From: Massilia sp. WG5
GTDB taxonomy: Bacteria; Pseudomonadota; Gammaproteobacteria; Burkholderiales; Burkholderiaceae_D
Length of the DNA: 64,000 nt
Assembly (NCBI RefSeq): GCF_001412595.2
Contig: NZ_CP012640.2
Span: 5,146,001-5,210,000, forward strand
Direction of reading: 5' to 3'
Part shown: one piece after another, positions 19,030-28,555 of the stretch
Numbering within the stretch: the stretch's first letter is position 1
Layout: each line of letters opens with the position of its first letter
Made by a program: the position numbers and the translations under genes
Notes under the pieces: generated by a model
Told to the model about the DNA's origin: nothing
Databases searched by the model: none
What the model saw: only the letters and a program-made list of their open reading frames with translations

Positions 19030-20613
19030 ATGGAATTCGTCAAGGGTTTGCTGGAACAGCAGCCGCTGATGGCGCTGTTCCTGACGATCGCGATCGGCTA
19101 CCTGGTCGGCGAGATCAACATCAGGGGCTTTTCGCTGGGCGCGGGCGCGGTGCTGTTCGTCGCCCTCGCGGTAGGCTGGTTCGCGCCCAGGTCGGCGCCG
19201 GCGCCGATGGTCGGCACCTTCGGCCTGGCGGTCTTCCTGTACGCCGTCGGCATCCAGTACGGCAAGCAGTTCTTCGCCGGGCTGACCAGTCCGGACGGCA
19301 TCAAGGCCAACATCATGTCGCTGGTCGGGGTGCTGCTGTCCGGCGTAGTGAGCCTGCTGTACATCCGCCTGTTCACGCTGCCGCCGGGGCACGCGCTCGG
19401 GCTGTTCGCCGGCGCCGGCACCAGCACCGCCACGATGCAGGCGGCGATCCTCACGCTGGGCAACAATGACGCGGCAGTCGGCTATTCGGTCGCCTATCCC
19501 TTCGGCGTGGCCGGCCCGATCCTGGCGCTGTACCTCACCTTCATCATCATGAAACCGACGATCGAGGTGGCCAGCACCAGCATGGAACTGCTCGAGATCG
19601 CACTGCGCAATCCGGAATTCGTCGGCAAGCGCCTGGGCGAGGTGATGGACACGCTGCCGGCCGGCGTGAAGATCGTGGCGCTGCGCCACGAGCACCATAA
19701 CTTCGCCGCCTCGCGCGACATGTTCATCGCCGAGGACGACGTGGTGCTGGCGGTCGGGCCGGACCGCGACGCCCTCGACAAGCTGCGCCACGACCTGGGC
19801 GAGGCCGCGCCGGGCCGCATCGCGAAGGACCGCAGCGACATCGATTACCTGCGCGTGTTCGCCTCGAAGCCGAGCGTGGTGGGGCGTGCGCTGGGCGACC
19901 TCGACATGCCGGGCGGGAAGGGGCTGGTGGTGCAGGTGCGGCGCGGCGACGTCGACCTGCTGCCCCAGCCCGACCTGGTGCTGGAGTACGGCGACCGGGT
20001 CGGCGTGTTCGCGAATCGCGGCGAGTTCACGGCCCTGCGCAAGTACTTCGGCGACTCGATCAAGGCGACCGCGGAATTCAGCTATATCTCGATCGGCCTC
20101 GGCATGGCGCTGGGCTTCCTGCTCGGCGCGATCAGCGTCACGCTGCCGGGCATCGGCAAACTGAGCTTCGGGCTGGCGGGCGTGCTGATCGTCGGACTGG
20201 TGCTTGGCAAGCTGCGCCGCACCGGCAAGGTGCACTGGACCATGCCGCTGTCGGCCAACGTCGTACTGCGCAACCTCGGCCTGACCCTGTTCCTGGCGCA
20301 GGTCGGGATGTCCTCGGGGCCGAAGTTCGCCGCGACCGTGTCGGCCACCGGCTTCCTGATGCTGGGCCTGGCCTGCGTCACGGTGGCGACGCTGGTGCTG
20401 CCGGTGCTCCTGATCGGCTTGTTCCTGTTCAAGATGCCCTACGACCAGGTCGCGGGCATCGTCGCCGGGGCGACCGGCAATCCGGCCATCCTGGCCTATG
20501 CGGGCAAGCTGGCGCCGACCGAGAAGCCGGACGTCGGCTACGCAATGATCTTCCCGGGCATGACGATCGTGAAGATCCTGTTCGTGAACATCGTGCCGGC
20601 CCTGCTGTTATGA
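19030..20613 (+). CDS. Aspartate:alanine exchanger family transporter
   Basis: The 527-residue inner-membrane protein has hydrophobic segments at the N-terminus (about residues 15-180) and C-terminus (about 350-527). They flank two cytoplasmic RCK_C/TrkA_C-like regions (about 195-275 and 280-345, with GKRLGEVMD and GRALGDLDM). This is the layout of the AAE family (AspT, YbjL, YidE). AspT exchanges aspartate for alanine; many relatives have unknown substrates. The start at 19030 has GGGGGAGG just upstream. It sits between pflA and focA, so an exchange role in fermentation (dicarboxylate or amino-acid antiport) is plausible but inferred. Confidence 0.85.
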   Translation: MEFVKGLLEQQPLMALFLTIAIGYLVGEINIRGFSLGAGAVLFVALAVGWFAPRSAPAPMVGTFGLAVFLYAVGIQYGKQFFAGLTSPDGIKANIMSLVGVLLSGVVSLLYIRLFTLPPGHALGLFAGAGTSTATMQAAILTLGNNDAAVGYSVAYPFGVAGPILALYLTFIIMKPTIEVASTSMELLEIALRNPEFVGKRLGEVMDTLPAGVKIVALRHEHHNFAASRDMFIAEDDVVLAVGPDRDALDKLRHDLGEAAPGRIAKDRSDIDYLRVFASKPSVVGRALGDLDMPGGKGLVVQVRRGDVDLLPQPDLVLEYGDRVGVFANRGEFTALRKYFGDSIKATAEFSYISIGLGMALGFLLGAISVTLPGIGKLSFGLAGVLIVGLVLGKLRRTGKVHWTMPLSANVVLRNLGLTLFLAQVGMSSGPKFAATVSATGFLMLGLACVTVATLVLPVLLIGLFLFKMPYDQVAGIVAGATGNPAILAYAGKLAPTEKPDVGYAMIFPGMTIVKILFVNIVPALLL

Positions 20614-20636
20614 CGGCCGCCGGCAAGGAGGCAGGC

Positions 20637-21476
20637 ATGGGAAGCTTCGGGAAGGCGACGCTGGGCGAGACCGACGTGTTCGGCTCCAACGCCTTCGCGC
20701 CGCAGGAGATCGCGGAGCGCGTGCAGGGCGTCGGCGTCAAGAAGGCGCGCCTGCCGCTGTTGTCGCAGCTGATCCTGTCCGTGCTGGGCGGCGCCTTCAT
20801 CGGGATGGGCGCGCTGTGCTACGTGCTGATCCATTCCGACCCCGGCCTCGGCTTCGCCGCCAGGCAGGCGGGGGCGGCGCTGTCCTTCTGCCTCGGCATG
20901 CTGCTGGTCGTGGTCGCCGGCGCCGAGCTGTTCACGGGGAATAACCTGATCGTGATGGCGCGCGCCCAGGGTTCCATCGGCAGCGGCGAGGTGGTGCGCA
21001 ACTGGCTCATCGTGTTTGCCGGGAACCTGGTCGGCACGGTGGGGCTCGCGCTGCTGGTGGTGCTGTCGCGGCATCCCGACATGAATGGCGGCGCGATCGG
21101 GCGGGATTACCTGCAGATCGCCGCGGCCAAGGCCGCGCTGCCCTTCATGCCGGCCCTGTGGCGCGGCGTCCTGTGCAATGCCCTGGTCTGCCTGGCGATC
21201 TGGATGAGCTATGCGGGGCGCAGCGTCATCGACAAGGCGGTGGCGATCGTCTTCCCGATCGCTGCCTTCGTCGCCGCCGGTTTCGAGCACAGCATCGCCA
21301 ACCTGTACTACTTTGCGATGGCCCTGCTGCTGGCGCCCGAGAGCGCGATGCCGCTGCTCGGCGGCATGCTGCGGAATATCGTGGCGGTGGTGATCGGGAA
21401 TGTGATCGGTGGCAGCGTGCTGGTCGGGCTGGTTTACTACCTCATCTACATCCGCCCTCCAGGCCGCCTTAAATAG
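20637..21476 (+). CDS. focA: Formate/nitrite transporter family channel (FocA-type)
   Basis: The 279-residue membrane protein has six hydrophobic segments and FNT family marks: AGAELFTGNNL, NWLIVFAGNLVG, LCNALVCLA and the GFEHSIANLYY segment with the conserved His. FocA channels move formate across the inner membrane in both directions. The ATG at 20637 has AAGGAGG five bases upstream. An ATG at 20610 overlapping the previous stop (ATGA) would add nine residues and is the alternative. It is the last gene of the pfl operon, where exporting formate made by PflB is the expected job. Confidence 0.93.
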   Translation: MGSFGKATLGETDVFGSNAFAPQEIAERVQGVGVKKARLPLLSQLILSVLGGAFIGMGALCYVLIHSDPGLGFAARQAGAALSFCLGMLLVVVAGAELFTGNNLIVMARAQGSIGSGEVVRNWLIVFAGNLVGTVGLALLVVLSRHPDMNGGAIGRDYLQIAAAKAALPFMPALWRGVLCNALVCLAIWMSYAGRSVIDKAVAIVFPIAAFVAAGFEHSIANLYYFAMALLLAPESAMPLLGGMLRNIVAVVIGNVIGGSVLVGLVYYLIYIRPPGRLK

Positions 21477-21687
21477 CTTTTTTGTATCCTTTTCACCACT
21501 CCTGCATAGACCGCAAAGGCCTGCCCGATTCGCATGGGGGCCGCTTCCCTCTGGCGTTCCCGCGGTTTTTCCATTTATTCGGCAAAGCTATCAATCCCCA
21601 AGGCAAATCATATTGTTCAGTCGGTCTTGCATGGTGCATATTAAAATTATCGTTGTCCCGCAGATATAAGCACTCCATACCAAGCCC

Positions 21688-22383
<696 letters not shown>

Positions 22384-22391
22384 GCCTCTGC

Positions 22392-23159
22392 ATGGACGCG
22401 GTCGTCATCCTCAGTCGCCAGGAGCAGGAATACCTGTTGCGCGCGGTCGAATCGGGATTGCGGGTGGACAGCATGCGCCAGTTCTTTCTGTGGACCCAGG
22501 GCCAGGTGCAGGCGCTGCTGCCGCACCAGGTCATGGCGGCGCTGCATTTCTCTCCCGCCGGCGCCCTGCGCAGGCTGGAATGCCTGCACGCGACCGTGCT
22601 GCCGCCGCATGCCGAAATCCTGCTGACCGACCGCCGCGACGGCCTGGCCCTGCGGATTGCCCGCCACTGCATGCGCGCCGGACGGCTGCCGGCGCTGGCC
22701 GAACTCGGGACGGACGGGGCGGGAGGACAAGGCGGGGCGCTGGCCGGTTTCGACGCGGATCTGCGCGCGGCCGGCTTCGACAGCGTGCTGGTGCATGGCA
22801 CCGGGCCCTTGGCCGAGGGAGCGAGCGTATTCGTGCTGTTCGGGCTACCGATACGGCCCGGACCGCGGCATGCCTATTTTCTGGAATTGCTGCTGGCGCA
22901 TCTGCACCTGGCCTTGCTGCGCCTGCCGGCGGCCGAGACTGGTGCGGCAAGCCTGCCGCCGCGGCCGCTGAGCGCGCGCGAAACCGAGATCGTCGGCTGC
23001 TTGCGCGAAGGGAAGAACAATGAAGAGATGGCGCAGATCCTGGGGATCAGCGCGCTGACCGTCAAGAATCACCTGCAGCGGATCTACCGCCTGCTCGGCG
23101 TCGGCAATCGCGCACACGCATTGGCGCGCTGCCTGGAGTTGCGCCTGCTGGAGGGCTGA
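22392..23159 (+). CDS. epsA: LuxR-type regulator EpsA (exosortase-associated)
   Basis: The 255-residue protein has an N-terminal sensor-like region (SRQEQEYLLRAVE, FFLWTQGQVQALLPHQVM) and a C-terminal LuxR helix-turn-helix (LSARETEIVGCLREGKNNEE through TVKNHLQRIYRLLG, about residues 185-250). The N-terminal pattern resembles the EpsA family described with XrtB/PEP-CTERM exopolysaccharide loci. Its job is probably control of polysaccharide and PEP-CTERM genes. A GTG at 22380 overlapping the previous stop is an alternative start. It is likely co-transcribed with the degenerate PhoB-like regulator. Confidence 0.82.
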   Translation: MDAVVILSRQEQEYLLRAVESGLRVDSMRQFFLWTQGQVQALLPHQVMAALHFSPAGALRRLECLHATVLPPHAEILLTDRRDGLALRIARHCMRAGRLPALAELGTDGAGGQGGALAGFDADLRAAGFDSVLVHGTGPLAEGASVFVLFGLPIRPGPRHAYFLELLLAHLHLALLRLPAAETGAASLPPRPLSARETEIVGCLREGKNNEEMAQILGISALTVKNHLQRIYRLLGVGNRAHALARCLELRLLEG

Positions 23160-23160
23160 A

Positions 23161-23469
23161 TCAGGAATTGGTGGTGCCGGCTGCCTGGTCGGCGGCGGCG
23201 CGGCGCATTGCATCGTAGCGATAGGCTTCGGCGTTGGCGTCGATGACGCGCAGGCCCTTGCAGCCATCGGCGGCGCAATCCGGCGCCGGCATCGAGGCGG
23301 ACACCTGAGCCGACACCTGGGCAGGCGCCTGAGCGACCACCTGGGCAGCGCTGCTCGACTGTATCGCCGACGCGGTCAGGGTCGGCTGGTCGGCCTGGCC
23401 ACCGCCACAGGCAGCGAGGACGGCAGCGAGGGCGAGGGCGGAGACGGAGCGGATGGCGTGAAGTTTCAT
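23161..23469 (-). CDS. Small putative lipoprotein
   Basis: A 102-residue product with a lipoprotein signal peptide (MKLHAIRSVSALALAAVLAA then C, lipobox LAAC) followed by a low-complexity Ala/Gln/Ser/Val stretch. The C-terminal part has two Cys (PDCAADGCKGL) and an EAYRYDAMRRAAADQ helix. I do not recognise a family. The ATG at 23469 is preferred because the upstream in-frame extension to 23532 would place extra charged residues before the signal peptide and would overlap the predicted promoter. It ends one base from the convergent epsA stop. Confidence 0.7.
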   Translation of the reverse strand: MKLHAIRSVSALALAAVLAACGGGQADQPTLTASAIQSSSAAQVVAQAPAQVSAQVSASMPAPDCAADGCKGLRVIDANAEAYRYDAMRRAAADQAAGTTNS

Positions 23470-23502
23470 GGGGCGGAAAGGGGCGCGTTCAACAGATGAG
23501 CT

Positions 23503-23532
23503 ATTGTAGGCAGGAAATTTTCCGCAACTCAA
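23503..23532 (-). promoter_or_regulatory. Candidate sigma-70 promoter for the small lipoprotein
   Basis: On the minus strand TTGAGT (23532-23527) and TACAAT (23508-23503) are separated by 18 bases. The expected transcription start lies about 27 bases before the ATG at 23469. Confidence 0.5.
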
Positions 23533-23799
23533 CAGTTTTTTAGTTTATTTAGTGCAAATATTGAAAAAATGAAATAGTTTTGTTTGGAAATAAGCGGAGT
23601 TGAACGATGATCGTAGGAAATATCCTGAGGGAAATTATTGATGCGTCTGTGCAACGTCGTGCTTGTGCTACGTTTGCGTAAGGACATCTATATAAATTGC
23701 ATAAACAATTTCACATGCGCGGGAAGATGTGTTAGCGCATCTGCATGCAAAAACGGCGCAGTCCGCAGACTGCGCCGTTCTTTTTTGCCTGAACGATAT
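23533..23799. other. AT-rich non-coding stretch between convergent/opposed units
   Basis: No gene is supported here. The stretch is clearly AT-richer than the surrounding genes and probably holds upstream regulatory sequence for the minus-strand lipoprotein. Its right end contains the bidirectional terminator at 23752-23786. Confidence 0.5.
23752..23786. terminator. Bidirectional terminator at the end of a PEP-CTERM gene
   Basis: A perfect 12-bp stem (AACGGCGCAGTC with its complement) closes a CGCA loop. T tracts occur on both strands, so it can end the minus-strand PEP-CTERM gene that stops at 23800. Confidence 0.9.
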
Positions 23800-24555
23800 T
23801 CAGGCGCGCTTGCGCTTGCGGGCGCCCAGGCCCAGCAGGCCCAGTCCGAGCAGCGATGCAGTCGCGGGCTCGGGCACGTTGCTTGGCGGCGGCACGTCGG
23901 ACAGCGCGATATTGTCCAGCCCGATCTGGCCATTGCCGTTGTCCAGGCCCGTGCAGTTGCCGCCGGCATCGCAGCGCAAACTGGCGATGGCGATCTCGAC
24001 AAAGCTTTCCTGCGCAAATGCGGCGCCATCGCCCAGGTTGGCATTCAAAACGTCGAAGTGCTGAAAGTCCGTGTTGTTCGACAGGTTGAACTGGATGCTC
24101 GTGAACGTTCCGTCGGCACGGAAACCGAACACCTGGACGGCGGCGGGGGTGGCGGGGTACTCGGTGCCGGCCATGGCGATGAAGCTGGCGTCGAGGCCGC
24201 TGAAGCTGAAGGCCGCGCCCGTGTTCGCGGTGATGTCGACGAAGCCGGTATTGAACAGGTCCAGGTAGGTGGTCGGATCATTGGTCGGGCAGATGTTGCC
24301 GGCGCCGCAGCTGGCGGGGTCGCTGCCGTTGATGAAGCGGCCAATCAGGACCGTACCTTGGGGCAATGGGTCGTCCGGACTGAGGAAGGTGGCGGTATAG
24401 CCGGCTTCCTGGATGGCGTCCTGGTTGAATACCTGGCCGCTATTGCCGTCGAAAGTGATGACAGCTGCCTGGGCCGCGCCGGCCGTCGCCAGTGCAAGCG
24501 TGGCAGCGCCCAGCATACGCCTGAGTGCACCGCCGCGAAGTGTGGTCCTGATCAT
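23800..24555 (-). CDS. PEP-CTERM sorting domain protein (paralogue of 28556-29317)
   Basis: The 251-residue exported protein has a signal peptide (MIRTTLRGGALRRMLGAATL ... AQA) and a C-terminal NVPEPATASLLGLGLLGLGA tail ending ARKRKRA. The mature part begins VITFDGNSGQVFNQDAIQEA and contains two Cys pairs. It shares its order of motifs (ITFD, QEAGY, ICP, LD, FSFSGLDASFI, IGLDNI) with the minus-strand PEP-CTERM protein at 28556-29317, so the two are paralogues. The ATG at 24555 follows AAAAGG; an in-frame ATG at 24750 is too far upstream to fit the signal peptide. Function is unknown; surface display by exosortase is likely. Confidence 0.88.
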   Translation of the reverse strand: MIRTTLRGGALRRMLGAATLALATAGAAQAAVITFDGNSGQVFNQDAIQEAGYTATFLSPDDPLPQGTVLIGRFINGSDPASCGAGNICPTNDPTTYLDLFNTGFVDITANTGAAFSFSGLDASFIAMAGTEYPATPAAVQVFGFRADGTFTSIQFNLSNNTDFQHFDVLNANLGDGAAFAQESFVEIAIASLRCDAGGNCTGLDNGNGQIGLDNIALSDVPPPSNVPEPATASLLGLGLLGLGARKRKRA

Positions 24556-24843
24556 ATGGGTTGCCTTTTCGTTGGAAGATGCGCGGGATGCGCGAATTGC
24601 GGGATACTGCTGTGCTGCCGGTGCTGCTAAAAAGTTATCATGGAGTATATCAATTAAGATAATGTTTGTGCGGAAACGCACACACAGGGGGACATCCGGC
24701 AGGGCATTGGTTTCGGCAAATGATATTTGCAGAAATTTCAAATTATTCATTGATTATTTGATATTGTACACACGCGGCCTGAGCTTCCACTGCCCATCCG
24801 TGCACGCTTGACGCTGCCATGCGCCAGGGCGCATGATGGACCG

Positions 24844-25260
24844 ATGCGAACACTTCTCCTTTTATTGCTGGCCGCTTGCGCCGCCTGCACCACCAGCGCC
24901 GCGCCGCAGGCCGGCAAGGCGTCGGCCGTGCCGGCGGTCTCCCGGGACGCGCAGGGCGGCGACACGCTGGCGCGCATCCGCGCCCTGGTCGGCACGCCAG
25001 GCTGCTCTTCGGATGATCAGTGCCATACGCTGGCGATCGGCCACCGCGCCTGCGGTGGTCCGGAGAGCTACCTGGCCTGGTCTTCGGAAAAGACCCCGCA
25101 GGCTGAACTCCAGGCCCTGGGTGAACGCTACAAGGAAGAGCGGCGCGCCGCCGATGCGGCTTCGGGCATGGCGTCGACCTGCCAGTTCATGGCGGATCCC
25201 GGCGCGGTCTGCCGCGCCGGCACTTGCCAGCTGGGCGCGGGCGGGCCGCAGGCGCGCTGA
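24844..25260 (+). CDS. Small putative lipoprotein with cysteine motifs
   Basis: The 138-residue product begins MRTLLLLLLAACAACTTSAA, a lipoprotein-type signal with two possible lipobox Cys. The remainder carries GCSSDDQC, CGGPESYLAWS, STCQFMADPGAVC and GTCQLG, giving several cysteines that could form disulfides in the periplasm. I do not recognise a characterised family. The ATG at 24844 starts the hydrophobic segment directly; an earlier in-frame start at 24808 is possible. It stands alone on the plus strand between two minus-strand units and is followed by a terminator. Confidence 0.75.
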   Translation: MRTLLLLLLAACAACTTSAAPQAGKASAVPAVSRDAQGGDTLARIRALVGTPGCSSDDQCHTLAIGHRACGGPESYLAWSSEKTPQAELQALGERYKEERRAADAASGMASTCQFMADPGAVCRAGTCQLGAGGPQAR

Positions 25261-25280
25261 GCTCGACACATCAATAAAAA

Positions 25281-25311
25281 AGCCGCGGCCCGAAGGCACG
25301 CGGCTTTTTTT
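25281..25311. terminator. Bidirectional terminator between lipoprotein and S8 peptidase
   Basis: A 7-bp stem AGCCGCG/CGCGGCT is flanked by A and T runs on both sides, so it can serve the plus-strand lipoprotein and the convergent minus-strand peptidase. Confidence 0.88.
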
Positions 25312-25345
25312 GCGCCCGGCGGGTTCGCCGGGCCGGTCCTGAGTA

Positions 25346-28300
25346 TTAAATACCCGAGTCTTGCTGGACCACGGCGCGCTGCACCGGCTCGCCCAGCGGG
25401 ATCGGGTTGTTGGTCTCGACCTGGAACACGGTGGTCGCACCGACGACGCCGGTCGCGTCCTGCTGCAGCTGGACGGCGCCCAGGAAGCGCTTGCCGGTCG
25501 CCAGGCCCGACCAGCCAGCGGCGACGGTGGCGGCGCTGCCCTGGTAGACCTTGGCCGGCACGCCGACGCGGAAGCTGCCGGCCTTGTCGGCGGTGGTCAC
25601 GACGGCCGACGACAGCTTGTAGCTCGACGACACCTTGTTCGGCGTCGTGAAGCCGACCACGCACACCTTGTAGGTGCCTGCTGCCGGTGCGTTCAGCGCC
25701 ACCAGTTCGTTGGCGCCTTCGTTGCCCGAGTAGGCGACCAGGTTGCCGGCCGGGTTCAGCACGGCGAGGTCGAGGTCGGTCGCGCCGGTGCCGGCGTCGG
25801 TGTCACGGTCGAACAATTCCCACTGCGCCAGCAAGGTGCCGGCGGGGACGGTCACCGAGGTCACCTTCACGCCGGCGATGGCGTTGCGGCAGGCGGTCTG
25901 TACGGCGGCAGTGCTGTTCACCGTGCTGAGGACTGCCTGGGCGACGACGTCGTCGCTGCGGGTGATTTCCTTCATGCCGGACAGCGCCTTGACGGTGCCG
26001 GTGAAGCCGGTCTGGATCGAGTACGACTTGCTGGCCGCGGTCTTCGGCACCGAGATCAGGCCCGGCGCGATGAACGGCGTGCCGGAACGCGCCACCACCG
26101 GGATGCGGACGGTGTGCTTGCTGCCGGCCAGCGTCAGCGAGCCGAACTGCCAGGTGTTGAAGGCCGAGTTGGTGCGGGTCAGGGTCACCGTGAAGGTGGC
26201 GCTGGCGCCCGGTGCGACCGTCAGCGAGGCCGGCGACACGGCGACCGAGAAGCCCGGCACCGTCGACGTCGCGGCGTAGGTTTCGGCTTCGGCGCCGACG
26301 TTGGTCACCTTGCGGGTCACGACGGTGCTGCCCAGCACGTTACCGACCGAGATCGACGGCAGGTTCAGGTTGTAGCCGGCGATCTGGCCGCCCGCGCAGT
26401 TTGCGCCCGACACGCCCAGGCCGCACAGGTAGCGCTGGTAGTCTGCCGCTGCGATATCGAACACCAGGCCCGGATCCATCGCGCCGTTCGGGTTGATGTG
26501 GCCGGCGCCCTGGCCGAACGGCAGGATGCCGCGGGTGTCGCCGGCCGGGATGGTATCGGCGAAGGTGTCGGTGGCGCTGGTCATCAGCGCCGATTTGATC
26601 ATCGCCGGGGTCCAGGTCGGGTTCAGCTGGTGCAGCAGGGCGGCGATGCCGGCCACGTGTGGCGCGGCCATCGAGGTGCCCTGGTAGGAAGCCCAGGCGC
26701 TGACCGGGGCGGCGGTGCCGTTGACGACATCGGCGCGCTGGGCCGCGGTCATTTCCGGGGTCACGGCGGCGATGATGTCGACGCCGGGCGCAGCCAGGTC
26801 GGGCTTGAGCTGGTTGCCGTCGTAGCGGTTCGGGCCGCGCGAGGAGAACGAGGCCACCACCGGCGCCTTCACGGCCGAGGTGCCGGTGACGAACTTGGTC
26901 ATCGAGGCGCTTGCGCCCTGGCTGGCGGCGTAGGTCTTGATGATGGCGCCGTCGGCCGCGCTCACGTGCACGGTCGGGACCGCGTGCACTTCGGCGATCA
27001 GGCCCGCGCCGTTGTCGATCTCGACCATGCCGACGCCGCCGGCTTCCTTGACGGCCTTGCTCTTGTCGAGGCGGTCGTTGGTGCCGCGGGTGCAGGTCAC
27101 GATCTTGCCGGCGACCTTGGCCGGATCCAGCGAGGGCTTGGCGACCGGCCAGTCGGCGCTGGTCCAGGTCGAGCTGTAGCACAGCGAGGACGAGTTCGCG
27201 CTGGCGGTGGCCAGGGCCGCCTGCTCCGAGGTGATCATCGGCGCCGCCGGCAGCGGGGTGGTGATCATCGAGGCGCCGGTGAACTTGCGGCCGTCGCCCA
27301 GCAGGACGTCGGACTGCAGCTCGCGGTTGTGGGTCGAGGCGGCGATGGTGGCTTCCCATGGGCTGATGTGGGCCACGCTGTTGGACGGGCCGTCATTGCC
27401 GGCCGATGCCGAAACGAACACGCCGGCGTTCGAGGCGTGCAGGAAGGCCTGCTCGACCAGGTCGGTGACCGCGGTGCCGCCGCTGATCGAGTAGTTGATG
27501 ACGTTCACGCCGTCGACCACGGCCTTTTCGATTGCCGCGACGCTGTCGCCGGTGAAGCAGCTGTTCTTGCCGCCGGTCGGGTCGGTGGCGTCGTTGTAGG
27601 TCCAGCACACCTTGTACATGGCGATGCGGGCGCGCGGCGCCATGCCCGACACCGGGCCGAGGCTGACGCCGCTGACGATCGATTCCGCCCCGGCGTTGCC
27701 GGCCGCGGTGCTCGAGGTGTGGGTGCCGTGGCCGCCATGGCCGACGGTGCCGCCGATCGAATCGCGCGGCGAGCGGAATTCGGTCCAGTGGGTGGTGTAT
27801 TGCGGCAGGCTCTTGAAGGTGGCGTCGAAATACTGCGCGCCGATCAGCTTGTTGTTGCAGTTGGCGGCGGTGAAGCCTTCGCCGGTCTGGCAGCTGCCTT
27901 TCCAGGTCGAGGGCGGCGCGTCATACGCCAGGCTGCCGTTGTTGTCGAAGGTCGGTTTGCCGTTGGCGTCGACGCGGTCGGCATAGGCCGGATTTTCCGG
28001 CCACACGCCACCGTCGACGATGCCGACCACGATGCCTTCGCCGGCAGCGCTGCGGCCGCCCAGCTTGGCCCACAGGCCGTCGTCCTTGTCCAGGCCCAGG
28101 AAATGCGAGGTGTAGGTCGTGTCCATCTTGCGCGGGGTGTCCGGGGTCACCGAGGCGACGTCGGTGCGGGCCTGCAGGGCGCGCACTTCGTCGTCGGTCA
28201 GCATCGCGGCAAAGCCGTTCAGCACCACGCTGTAGGTGTAGGTCACCGGCGCGTTGGCGACCACGGCCTGCACGCTCGACTGCTTCCCGGCCAGGTAGTC

Positions 28301-28513
28301 GCTGTACTGGACCACGGCGTTCGAGCTCAGTTCGAGGCGCTGGCCCGGCTCGGGCTTGGTGGCGGCGAGGCCGTCGATACCGCCTTCGTAGGATGCTACC
28401 GGCTTGTCGGCCAGCTGCACGATGTAGGGACGGCGCAGGTCATCTGCCTGGGCGCTGGCCAGCATGCCGGCCAGCAGCAGCGCGACGGCTGCGGAAAGGG
28501 GACGCATCTTCAT
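25346..28513 (-). CDS. Secreted S8 family (subtilisin-like) serine peptidase
   Basis: The 1055-residue protein has a signal peptide (MKMRPLSAAVALLLAGMLASAQA) and an inhibitor-I9-like propeptide (about 28-125). The subtilase domain has catalytic Asp167 (GIVDGGVW), His262 (GGHGTHTS) and Ser614 (GTSMAAPHVAG). A PA-type insertion (about 400-540) lies between His and Ser. Fn3-like beta domains follow (about 700-860), and the end resembles a pre-peptidase C-terminal domain. It should be an exported protease of the cucumisin/PA subtilase type. AGAGGA lies upstream of the ATG. It is 42 bases downstream of a PEP-CTERM gene in the same orientation, suggesting one transcript. It has no PEP-CTERM tail. 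Confidence 0.93.
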   Translation of the reverse strand: MKMRPLSAAVALLLAGMLASAQADDLRRPYIVQLADKPVASYEGGIDGLAATKPEPGQRLELSSNAVVQYSDYLAGKQSSVQAVVANAPVTYTYSVVLNGFAAMLTDDEVRALQARTDVASVTPDTPRKMDTTYTSHFLGLDKDDGLWAKLGGRSAAGEGIVVGIVDGGVWPENPAYADRVDANGKPTFDNNGSLAYDAPPSTWKGSCQTGEGFTAANCNNKLIGAQYFDATFKSLPQYTTHWTEFRSPRDSIGGTVGHGGHGTHTSSTAAGNAGAESIVSGVSLGPVSGMAPRARIAMYKVCWTYNDATDPTGGKNSCFTGDSVAAIEKAVVDGVNVINYSISGGTAVTDLVEQAFLHASNAGVFVSASAGNDGPSNSVAHISPWEATIAASTHNRELQSDVLLGDGRKFTGASMITTPLPAAPMITSEQAALATASANSSSLCYSSTWTSADWPVAKPSLDPAKVAGKIVTCTRGTNDRLDKSKAVKEAGGVGMVEIDNGAGLIAEVHAVPTVHVSAADGAIIKTYAASQGASASMTKFVTGTSAVKAPVVASFSSRGPNRYDGNQLKPDLAAPGVDIIAAVTPEMTAAQRADVVNGTAAPVSAWASYQGTSMAAPHVAGIAALLHQLNPTWTPAMIKSALMTSATDTFADTIPAGDTRGILPFGQGAGHINPNGAMDPGLVFDIAAADYQRYLCGLGVSGANCAGGQIAGYNLNLPSISVGNVLGSTVVTRKVTNVGAEAETYAATSTVPGFSVAVSPASLTVAPGASATFTVTLTRTNSAFNTWQFGSLTLAGSKHTVRIPVVARSGTPFIAPGLISVPKTAASKSYSIQTGFTGTVKALSGMKEITRSDDVVAQAVLSTVNSTAAVQTACRNAIAGVKVTSVTVPAGTLLAQWELFDRDTDAGTGATDLDLAVLNPAGNLVAYSGNEGANELVALNAPAAGTYKVCVVGFTTPNKVSSSYKLSSAVVTTADKAGSFRVGVPAKVYQGSAATVAAGWSGLATGKRFLGAVQLQQDATGVVGATTVFQVETNNPIPLGEPVQRAVVQQDSGI

Positions 28514-28555
28514 TCGGTTTTTCCTCTCTTTATCGTTGTTCTTGTGGAGCGCGGT

